A stretch of DNA of 5,126 nucleotides from an uncultured Candidatus Udaeobacter sp. GTDB taxonomy: Bacteria; Verrucomicrobiota; Verrucomicrobiia; Chthoniobacterales; UBA10450. The notes beneath the pieces are model-generated. The model worked only from the letters and a program-made list of their open reading frames with translations. It was not told the DNA's origin and searched no databases. Numbering within the stretch: the first letter of the stretch is position 1; every line of letters begins with the position of its first letter. Positions 1 through 5,126 of this stretch are shown here, piece by piece. Both the position numbers and the translations under genes were made by a program. The stretch is taken from the NCBI GenBank assembly GCA_955652715.1, contig CATPBS010000072.1:1-5126 (forward strand). The letters run 5' to 3'.

Positions 1-245
1 AAATCATTAGCGAACTGGAAAAGACTAGGCGCGGCTGCTATGCAGGGGCGATTGGCTATTTTGGATTCGACGGCAACGTCGATTCATGCATCGCCTTGCG
101 CTGCGCCGTATTGAAAAACGGGAAGGCATATGTGCAAGCGGGCGCAGGCATCGTCGCCGATTCAAACCCACACTCAGAATACGAGGAAACTATCAATAAG
201 GCGCGCGCGATGGCAAAGGCTCTTTCAATGGCAGCGCAAATGTGA
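1..245 (+). CDS. trpE: Anthranilate synthase component I, C-terminal fragment (5' end outside window)
   Basis: Only the last 80 residues are present; the first complete codon is at position 3 and the TGA stop is at 243-245. TrpE converts chorismate to anthranilate using ammonia supplied by the TrpG glutaminase, the first committed step of tryptophan synthesis. The fragment carries the C-terminal signature of the chorismate-binding fold: [15 protein letters not shown] (fragment residues 13-27), the IALR segment with its conserved Arg (about residue 33), [10 protein letters not shown] (45-54) and the SEYEE segment, whose Glu at about residue 59 matches the family's Mg-binding glutamate. The protein ends about 20 residues after that motif, as usual for TrpE, with no fused TrpG domain. 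The YAGAIGYF and [10 protein letters not shown] wording favours TrpE over PabB or isochorismate synthase, and the following trpD supports this. Its stop overlaps the proposed trpD start by four bases (GTGA). Confidence 0.95.
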   Translation, partial: IISELEKTRRGCYAGAIGYFGFDGNVDSCIALRCAVLKNGKAYVQAGAGIVADSNPHSEYEETINKARAMAKALSMAAQM

Positions 246-1369
246 TCGGAATGAAATTAGGAACAGCGAAATCCGAAAAATCCGAAAGAAAGCAGGGAGC
301 GGGCGAACCCACCGCGGCGAGCGACATCGGCGCTTATCGATTACGTGAGGCCACAGTGCGTCTCATGCACGGTCAGAATCTCAGCCGTGAGGAAGCCGCG
401 AGTTTTGTTGACTGCCTTCTCAGTCCTGCTGTCGCAGACTCGCAAATAGCAGCGGCACTTGTTGCCTTGGCGGCCAAAGGCGAAACCGTCGAAGAACTCA
501 CAGGCATGGCCGCAGCAATGCGGGATCGCGCGATTCGTTTAGATTCTCAGCACCGCAATTACATCGACACTGCAGGAACCGGATCGAGTCCGGCGAAGAT
601 GTTCAACGTATCAACCGCCGCAACATTCGTAATTGCAGGTGCCGGTTTACCTGTGGCGAAACATGGATCGCGCGCTGCGACCTCGAACTCGGGGAGCGCC
701 GATGTCCTGGACGCTCTGGGTGTTAATACGTCCGCCTCTCCGCAAATCGTGGAGCGCTGTCTCAACGAGCACGCGATCTGTTTTATCTTTGCGCCAGTTT
801 TCCATGGTGCAACGGCTCGTGTCGCGCAAGTACGCAGGCAACTCGGGGTGCATACCACATTCAATTTGCTCGGCCCGTTAACGAATCCCGCACGAGCGCC
901 CTTTCAACTTCTGGGCGTGTGGAATGCTTCGCTTCTTGAGCCGGTCGCGGCGGCTCTTGTCCTTCTCGGCATCGAGCAAGCGTGGGTTGTTCACGGCACT
1001 GACGGCTTGGATGAAGTCACAATCACAGGCGAGACTTTTGTCGCTGCGTGCTCAGCGCGCACGGGCGTAGAGACGTTCACGATTTCGCCAGAGGACTTCG
1101 GATTAGAACGTCGATCTCTCAATGCGAGCCATGCGAACGGGCCAACTGAGAATGCGCGCCTGATCCGCGCAATCTTGCAGGGGGAAAAAGCCAGGAACTT
1201 CGCTGTAGCGCGTGATCTCGTCATCATAAATGCTGCTGCGGCGCTCCATCTTGCGGGAGTCGCCACCGATCTTCGCCAGGCAGCAAGTCTCGCTCGTGAA
1301 AGTATCGATAGCGGACGCGCGGCGTCGAAGCTAGACGCGCTCATTCGAGAGACAAATCGAAGCCGATGA
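242..1369 (+). CDS. trpD: Anthranilate phosphoribosyltransferase
   Basis: TrpD transfers phosphoribose from PRPP to anthranilate, the second step of the pathway, in the cytoplasm. The 375-residue product has a helical N-terminal domain (about residues 31-100, including [17 protein letters not shown]) and the PRPP-binding domain. Visible motifs are AGTGSS (111-116) at the PRPP loop, [10 protein letters not shown] (121-130), [15 protein letters not shown] (140-154), H188, R198 in [17 protein letters not shown] (207-216) and DGLDE (254-258), whose Asp-Glu pair binds Mg. The start is GTG at 242, overlapping the trpE stop; ATG at 251 is equally possible and removes only three residues. No other in-frame start lies before the conserved domain, so either choice leaves an unusual hydrophilic extension of about 27-30 residues. 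Several loop residues differ from the family consensus: GTGGD is GTGSS, HGNR is HGSR and GIRT is GVHT. It is still clearly TrpD from its length, fold motifs and operon position; the distant YbiB (TrpD2) group is less likely here. Confidence 0.95.
   Translation: MIGMKLGTAKSEKSERKQGAGEPTAASDIGAYRLREATVRLMHGQNLSREEAASFVDCLLSPAVADSQIAAALVALAAKGETVEELTGMAAAMRDRAIRLDSQHRNYIDTAGTGSSPAKMFNVSTAATFVIAGAGLPVAKHGSRAATSNSGSADVLDALGVNTSASPQIVERCLNEHAICFIFAPVFHGATARVAQVRRQLGVHTTFNLLGPLTNPARAPFQLLGVWNASLLEPVAAALVLLGIEQAWVVHGTDGLDEVTITGETFVAACSARTGVETFTISPEDFGLERRSLNASHANGPTENARLIRAILQGEKARNFAVARDLVIINAAAALHLAGVATDLRQAASLARESIDSGRAASKLDALIRETNRSR
270..287 (+). repeat. Perfect 9-bp tandem duplication inside trpD N-terminal extension
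   Basis: AATCCGAAA occurs twice back to back (270-278 and 279-287). The unit length keeps the reading frame and gives the doubled SEK-SER element in the trpD N-terminal extension. The likely cause is slippage or a small duplication in an unconstrained linker. Confidence 0.8.
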
Positions 1370-2214
1370 TCACAAACATTTTCTCCGAAATCATTGATCG
1401 AAAACGACAGGCTGTAGCGCGGCTTCGAGCCGACCCTTCCACCGCAGATTTTCGGGAGCGTGCACTGGAGACTCGAGCAAAGGCCACGCCGCATCGCTTA
1501 GTGCAAGCACTGAGGTCGGACCCGCGGGGGCTAAATATTATCGCGGAGTTCAAACGGAGATCGCCGTCAGCTGGAATCATTCGCAACGATCTCTCGGCCA
1601 GTGAGGTTGCCCGTTCCTATGAGCGCGGTGGCGCGTGCGCTATTTCGGTTCTGACAGATGAAGAATATTTTGGCGGTTCGATTGTTGATCTTAGGGCGGT
1701 TCGCGCCAGCACGAGTCTGCCGCTTTTGCGCAAAGATTTTGTCATTGATGCAATTCAAGTTTTCGAAACGGCTGTTGCCGGCGCAGACGCTATATTATTG
1801 ATCGCAGGCGCACTCGACGACGCTGCGTTGGTAAAACTGCGCGGACTCGCCGAGGACGACCTCGGACTCGATGCGCTGGTCGAAGTGCATACATCGGAAG
1901 AATTGCGTCGCGCGCTGAATGCGGGAGCCAAAATCATCGGAGTCAATAATCGCGATCTGCGGACGTTTCGGATTTCATTGAACACGAGCGAGCGTTTAAT
2001 CGCCGAAGCTCCGCGAGAGCGAATCATGATCAGCGAGAGCGGGTTACAAAGTACTAGATCTTTGCGTCATCTTCAGACGCTCGGATTCCGCGGATTTCTC
2101 ATTGGCGAAGCGCTGATGCGCTCCAACGAGCCCGAAACGGCTCTTCGCCGTTTACTCACTGGTGCAGACGATCTAGAACCGCACGCATTGTCAACCGCAC
2201 CTCGTCAATCATGA
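1366..2214 (+). CDS. trpC: Indole-3-glycerol phosphate synthase
   Basis: The enzyme closes the indole ring by decarboxylating and dehydrating carboxyphenylamino-deoxyribulose phosphate to indole-3-glycerol phosphate. The 282-residue product is a single-domain (beta/alpha)8 barrel with the N-terminal helical extension typical of the family (about residues 1-50). The catalytic set looks complete: E61 and K63 in IIAEFKRRSPSAG, K123 in LLRKDFVID, E173 in LVEVH, N194 in IGVNNRDL and E224 in ISESGL, followed by the phosphate-binding FLIGEALM (244-251). It is not fused to TrpF, unlike the E. coli arrangement. The ATG start overlaps the trpD TGA as ATGA; there is no good Shine-Dalgarno sequence (GAGAGA at 1347-1352 is too far upstream), so coupling to trpD is likely. 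The last roughly 17 residues after LLTGA form a non-conserved tail, making the protein slightly longer than the usual 255-270 residues. Confidence 0.97.
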   Translation: MITNIFSEIIDRKRQAVARLRADPSTADFRERALETRAKATPHRLVQALRSDPRGLNIIAEFKRRSPSAGIIRNDLSASEVARSYERGGACAISVLTDEEYFGGSIVDLRAVRASTSLPLLRKDFVIDAIQVFETAVAGADAILLIAGALDDAALVKLRGLAEDDLGLDALVEVHTSEELRRALNAGAKIIGVNNRDLRTFRISLNTSERLIAEAPRERIMISESGLQSTRSLRHLQTLGFRGFLIGEALMRSNEPETALRRLLTGADDLEPHALSTAPRQS

Positions 2215-2864
2215 CTCCGATATCAATAAAAATTTGCGGCGTCACGAATGCGAAGGATGCGCGAGCGTGCGCCGAACTTGGCGCCACCATGATTGGCCTC
2301 AACTTTTACCCGCACAGTCCACGGCACATTGAGCCGAAGGCCGCCCGGCGAATTGTCGACGCGCTGCAGCCAGGACTACGCGCAGTCGGTGTTTTCGTGG
2401 ACGCCAGCGCGAGAGAAATTCGGAAAGTCGCTGACCTGGCCGGAGTCCGCTGCGTTCAATTACATGGAGATACATCGCCTGAAACGTGCAGCGAATTGGC
2501 CCGCCAATTTCGTGTGATTCGAGCGTTTTCAACTGACACGCAATTCCACCCAGAAAACGCCGCGGCATTTCCCGATTGTGACGTGCTTGTTGACGCACAC
2601 CACCCCAACCTTCGCGGTGGTACTGGCCAGAAGTGCGATTGGCCGGCTGCGCGAGCAACACTGCGATTCACGCGATTCCTGATTCTCTCTGGCGGTTTGA
2701 ACGCGCAAAATGTCGGTCAAGCTATCGCGATCGTCACGCCCCACGCCGTTGACGTTTGTAGCGGGGTCGAGAGCGCGCCAGGCGTGAAAGATCATCGCGC
2801 GCTACAAAATTTTGTTAGTGCGGTGCAAAAGGCGGAACGCACCGCGAGTGTGTCGTCTCGTTAG
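2211..2864 (+). CDS. trpF: Phosphoribosylanthranilate isomerase
   Basis: TrpF carries out the Amadori rearrangement of phosphoribosylanthranilate to carboxyphenylamino-deoxyribulose phosphate, which feeds TrpC. The 217-residue (beta/alpha)8 barrel has IKICGVT at residues 6-12, with C9 the expected general base. It also has GLNFYPHSPRHI (29-40), VGVFVD (59-64), VQLHGD (82-87), VDAH (127-130) with D128 the expected general acid, GGTG (136-139), and the phosphate-binding LSGGLNAQNV (159-168) and VDVCSGVES (180-188). The Cys in the last motif replaces the common Ser and is probably harmless. The ATG overlaps the trpC TGA as ATGA. It is the only gene here that ends in TAG. A basic, serine-rich tail of about 10 residues follows the conserved domain. 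No internal promoter is evident before trpB. Confidence 0.97.
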   Translation: MTPISIKICGVTNAKDARACAELGATMIGLNFYPHSPRHIEPKAARRIVDALQPGLRAVGVFVDASAREIRKVADLAGVRCVQLHGDTSPETCSELARQFRVIRAFSTDTQFHPENAAAFPDCDVLVDAHHPNLRGGTGQKCDWPAARATLRFTRFLILSGGLNAQNVGQAIAIVTPHAVDVCSGVESAPGVKDHRALQNFVSAVQKAERTASVSSR

Positions 2865-2873
2865 CAACTTCCG

Positions 2874-4097
2874 ATGGACAAGCCGCCACTTACAAAAAGC
2901 GAACCAGACGAGCACGGGCATTGGGGGAAATTCGGCGGCCGGTATGTGCCAGAAACACTGGTAGCGCCACTCGATGAGCTGACTAGCGAGTTCATGCGCG
3001 CGAGAGAGCAAAGCGATTTCTGGGCCGAACTTAACCAATTGCTCCGCGATTATTGTGGCCGGCCGACGCCATTGTTTCATGCGCAGCGACTGACGGCGCA
3101 TGCCGGCGGCGCGCAAATCTACCTCAAACGCGAGGACCTTTTGCATACTGGCGCACACAAGATCAACAATGCCATGGGTCAGGTGTTGCTCGCGCGTCGA
3201 ATGGGCAAACACCGCATCATTGCCGAGACGGGCGCAGGCCAGCATGGTGTCGCGACGGCGACTGTTTGCGCGTTGTTTGGGTTGCGCTGTGTCATCTACA
3301 TGGGCGCGGAAGACGCGCAGCGACAAGCGCTCAACGTTTTTCGAATGCGATTGCTCGGCGCTGAAGTCGTTACCGTAAATGCCGGCACGCGCACTCTAAA
3401 GGACGCAATCAATGAGGCGCTGCGCGATTGGGTGACGAACGTGCACGATACTTACTACTTGCTGGGCAGCGCGCTTGGCCCACATCCGTATCCGCTCATG
3501 GTGCGCGAATTTCAAACTGTAATTGGACGCGAAGCACGAGAACAGATTCTCTCCGTGACAGGAAAATTGCCTCGGGCACTGATTGCCTGTGTCGGTGGCG
3601 GATCGAATGCGATCGGTTTGTTCCACCCTTTCATTGCCAGTGAAAAAGTTCGGTTGATTGGTGTGGAAGCCGCGGGGCGCGGGGATTCGTTAGGCGAACA
3701 CGCAGCGAGATTTCACAGCGGCGCGGCGAGTGGCGGCGGGCATGTCGGCGTCCTTCAGGGCACGATGTCATATGTCCTTCAGGACGCTAACGGCCAGATC
3801 GCCACAACTCATTCCATCTCGGCGGGACTCGACTACTCAGCGATTGGACCCGAGCACGCATTTCTGCGCGATTGCGGGCGAGCTGAATACACGCGGGCGA
3901 GCGACGCGGAAGCGCTCGAAGGTTTTCGACTTTGTGCCAAACTGGAAGGGATCATTCCTGCGCTTGAAACCGCGCACGCTATTCTCCCTGCGATTTGTAT
4001 CGCGCGTGATTTAGCGCGAGACGACAGCATAATCGTTAATCTGTCCGGCCGGGGCGACAAAGACGTTCAGCTCGTTGCGGATTTGCATTCGGAGTGA
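2874..4097 (+). CDS. trpB: Tryptophan synthase beta subunit
   Basis: TrpB is the PLP enzyme that condenses indole with serine to give tryptophan, working as an alpha2-beta2 complex with TrpA. The 407-residue product begins with a short variable lead and then [13 protein letters not shown] (17-29). The PLP-forming lysine is K96 in [13 protein letters not shown] (91-103), followed by ETGAGQHG (118-125) with catalytic E118 (E109 in E. coli), GGGSNAIG (241-248) gripping the PLP phosphate, and NLSGRGDKD (389-397) whose S391 contacts the PLP ring nitrogen. The pattern is of the standard TrpB1 class that pairs with TrpA, not the stand-alone TrpB2 class. Small departures are GVLQG for the usual GVLHG (292-296) and DYSAIGPEH where a proline normally follows the aromatic residue (320-328). 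It starts 9 bases after the trpF stop, the only non-overlapping junction, with no visible Shine-Dalgarno sequence. Its TGA overlaps the trpA GTG. Confidence 0.98.
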   Translation: MDKPPLTKSEPDEHGHWGKFGGRYVPETLVAPLDELTSEFMRAREQSDFWAELNQLLRDYCGRPTPLFHAQRLTAHAGGAQIYLKREDLLHTGAHKINNAMGQVLLARRMGKHRIIAETGAGQHGVATATVCALFGLRCVIYMGAEDAQRQALNVFRMRLLGAEVVTVNAGTRTLKDAINEALRDWVTNVHDTYYLLGSALGPHPYPLMVREFQTVIGREAREQILSVTGKLPRALIACVGGGSNAIGLFHPFIASEKVRLIGVEAAGRGDSLGEHAARFHSGAASGGGHVGVLQGTMSYVLQDANGQIATTHSISAGLDYSAIGPEHAFLRDCGRAEYTRASDAEALEGFRLCAKLEGIIPALETAHAILPAICIARDLARDDSIIVNLSGRGDKDVQLVADLHSE

Positions 4098-4909
4098 GCG
4101 CGGTTCGCGAGACGTTCATGAAGTTGAAGCGCACTGGGCGCGGCGGCTTCATCCCATTTATCACGGCGGGTGATCCCGATCTGCCCACTACGGAGCGCTT
4201 GCTTATCGAGCTCGCCGCCGCCGGAGCAGACATCATTGAGCTCGGTGTTCCTTTCAGCGACCCAGTCGCCGACGGCGAGGTAATTCAGCGCGCATCTGAA
4301 CGCGCGTTGCGGAAGGGCGTGACGCTCCGCGACGCGCTCACGTGCGTTTCACGCGCAAAGCAGCATCTCGATGTACCTGTCGTTCTCTTTAGCTACTTCA
4401 ATCCACTCTTGAAATTTGGCAGAGATCGCCTGGCAGACGAGGCCAAAGAGGCCCGCGTCGATGCAGTGCTCGTAACCGATCTGATTGCTGAAGAAGCTCT
4501 GGCTTGGTCCGAAACATTTCGCAAACGTGGATTGGACCCAATTTTTCTCGTCGCGCCGACAACATCGGACGAGCGGCTATCCCGCATCGCGCAGCAGGCG
4601 AGTGGATTCATTTATGCTGTTTCGCGCGCGGGCGTTACCGGCGCGCAAAACGAAATGTCTAGTGACGCAGAGCGCCTGGTAAAACGCGTCAGAGGTGTCA
4701 GCGCGTTGCCCGTCGCCGTTGGGTTCGGCATCTCGACTCCAGAACAAGTGCGTCAAGTTTGGCGTTTTGCGGATGCCGCCGTCATCGGTAGCGCTATCGT
4801 CAGCGAAATCGAGAGAATCGGCAATTCGCCAGATCTGCTGAAGCGCGTCGGTGAATTTGCTCGATCGCTGGTCGCATCCATGCACATCGATCGTCCTTTC
4901 GTAAGTTGA
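4094..4909 (+). CDS. trpA: Tryptophan synthase alpha subunit
   Basis: TrpA cleaves indole-3-glycerol phosphate to glyceraldehyde-3-phosphate and indole, which is channelled to TrpB. The 271-residue (beta/alpha)8 barrel shows [11 protein letters not shown] (19-29) and [15 protein letters not shown] (47-61). In that stretch E49 and D60 are the catalytic pair, at the same numbers as in E. coli TrpA. Further motifs are [11 protein letters not shown] (99-109), [10 protein letters not shown] (126-135), APTTSDERL (154-162), [14 protein letters not shown] (172-185) for the flexible loop and phosphate site, VAVGFGIS (207-214) and AVIGSAIV (229-236). The chosen start is GTG at 4094, overlapping the trpB stop as GTGA; it gives the normal N-terminal length, whereas ATG at 4118 would cut into the first helix. 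GGAG at 4091-4094 touches the start codon and is too close to serve as a normal ribosome binding site. This appears to be the last trp gene of the operon. Confidence 0.97.
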   Translation: MSAVRETFMKLKRTGRGGFIPFITAGDPDLPTTERLLIELAAAGADIIELGVPFSDPVADGEVIQRASERALRKGVTLRDALTCVSRAKQHLDVPVVLFSYFNPLLKFGRDRLADEAKEARVDAVLVTDLIAEEALAWSETFRKRGLDPIFLVAPTTSDERLSRIAQQASGFIYAVSRAGVTGAQNEMSSDAERLVKRVRGVSALPVAVGFGISTPEQVRQVWRFADAAVIGSAIVSEIERIGNSPDLLKRVGEFARSLVASMHIDRPFVS

Positions 4910-4927
4910 ACAATGTCGGCCGATCCA

Positions 4928-4949
4928 CCTTCAGTTTCTTTGCTGAAGG
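4928..4949 (+). terminator. Inverted repeat after trpA, possible weak transcription terminator
   Basis: CCTTCAG (4928-4934) and CTGAAGG (4943-4949) form a perfect 7-bp stem with an 8-base loop, starting 19 bases after the trpA stop. No run of T follows directly; the nearest T-rich patch is about 25 bases downstream (4975-4982). It could end the trp transcript weakly, protect its 3' end, or be chance. The position favours a role, while the missing T-tract argues against a classic intrinsic terminator. Confidence 0.35.
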
Positions 4950-5024
4950 CGCTGTTCATTGAAGGCGCAAGCAATTCCTTTTCAAGACACGGCCAATAGG
5001 CCTCTGAGAATCGTCTATGAGTTG

Positions 5025-5126
5025 ATGGGAGACCCACGAAACGTCGCGCACGCCAAGAAAGTCACTCAAGAGAAGCATCATAAGGACAAGCATCCTCCAA
5101 AGCTTGCTGCGCCCCAGCCGCCTAAG
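5025..5126 (+). CDS. Hypothetical small basic protein, N-terminal part (runs off window)
   Basis: An ATG at 5025 opens 34 codons without a stop up to the window edge. The visible protein starts MGDPRNVAHAKKVTQEKHH and continues with a Lys/His/Pro-rich stretch: seven Lys, four His and six Pro among the 34 residues. I see no signal peptide, membrane segment or recognised domain. I do not recognise the family with confidence; the composition suggests a small, charged, probably disordered or nucleic-acid-contacting protein. No clear Shine-Dalgarno sequence precedes the ATG, which fits the other genes here. A 4-bp hairpin (TGGG/CCCA, 5026-5036) lies at the start. The same frame is open back to 4947, so an upstream start such as TTG 4959 cannot be excluded, but ATG 5025 is the simplest choice. 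It follows trpA by 115 bases and is probably a separate unit. Confidence 0.5.
   Translation, partial: MGDPRNVAHAKKVTQEKHHKDKHPPKLAAPQPPK

Noticed and set aside
130..348. 72-codon plus-strand frame spanning the trpE/trpD junction
   Set aside because: It is out of frame with both conserved genes and its Arg/Lys-rich translation is a frame-shift artefact.
991..1494. Antisense open frame of 167 codons across the trpD/trpC junction
   Set aside because: It lies opposite two clearly conserved genes, has a low-complexity Arg/Ser/Ala-rich translation and no recognisable motif; it is a shadow of the coding strand.
2299..2661. Antisense open frame of 120 codons inside trpF
   Set aside because: It is fully contained opposite a conserved enzyme gene, with no motif of its own.
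2802..3326. Antisense open frame of 174 codons over the trpB 5' half
   Set aside because: It is opposite the highly conserved TrpB catalytic region and shows no domain; long antisense frames are expected in GC-rich coding DNA.
3750..3783. 10-bp direct repeat GTCCTTCAGG twice within trpB
   Set aside because: It encodes the two VLQ segments of the conserved GVL.G...Y.LQD motif; family constraint plus similar codon choice explains it.
4913..4999. Mini-ORF of 28 codons starting MSADPPSVSLL, 3 bases after the trpA stop
   Set aside because: It is very close to trpA and could be reached by reinitiation, but it is short, contains the hairpin and repeats, and has no recognisable similarity; conservation data would be needed to promote it.
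4753..5037. Antisense open frame covering the trpA end and the 3' region
   Set aside because: Two thirds of it is opposite trpA, with no motif or plausible start signal; probably chance.

Overview
The window holds the 3' part of a compact, all plus-strand tryptophan biosynthesis operon in the order trpE (C-terminal end only) - trpD - trpC - trpF - trpB - trpA. A short region follows, in which a new small reading frame begins and runs off the right edge. Nearly every base from 1 to 4909 is coding. I see no RNA gene, mobile element, CRISPR array or phage-like sequence.

Layout: 1-245 is the end of anthranilate synthase component I. 242-1369 is anthranilate phosphoribosyltransferase, 1366-2214 indole-3-glycerol phosphate synthase, 2211-2864 phosphoribosylanthranilate isomerase, 2874-4097 tryptophan synthase beta and 4094-4909 tryptophan synthase alpha. 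Four of the five junctions are 4-base stop/start overlaps (GTGA, ATGA, ATGA, GTGA), and the fifth, trpF/trpB, has a 9-base gap. None of the starts has a convincing Shine-Dalgarno sequence, so translational coupling is the likely mode of expression. 4910-5024 is a short non-coding stretch with a hairpin that could be a weak terminator. A lysine/histidine/proline-rich frame opens at 5025.

Together the genes cover the pathway from chorismate to tryptophan: TrpE (with a glutaminase subunit not seen here) makes anthranilate, TrpD adds phosphoribose, TrpF isomerises, TrpC closes the indole ring, and the TrpA/TrpB complex makes tryptophan. The catalytic residues of TrpC, TrpF, TrpB and TrpA all appear present, so the pathway looks functional. 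TrpD keeps its metal-binding Asp-Glu pair but departs from consensus at several substrate-loop positions. The glutamine amidotransferase gene trpG, often between trpE and trpD, is absent from that position.

Organism: a moderately GC-rich bacterium. Separate trpC and trpF, the protein style and the lack of Shine-Dalgarno motifs would fit a soil Verrucomicrobiota or Acidobacteriota lineage. This is only an impression from the sequence and is low confidence. Overall this is an ordinary housekeeping operon with a few local peculiarities; I do not see a new biological system in it.
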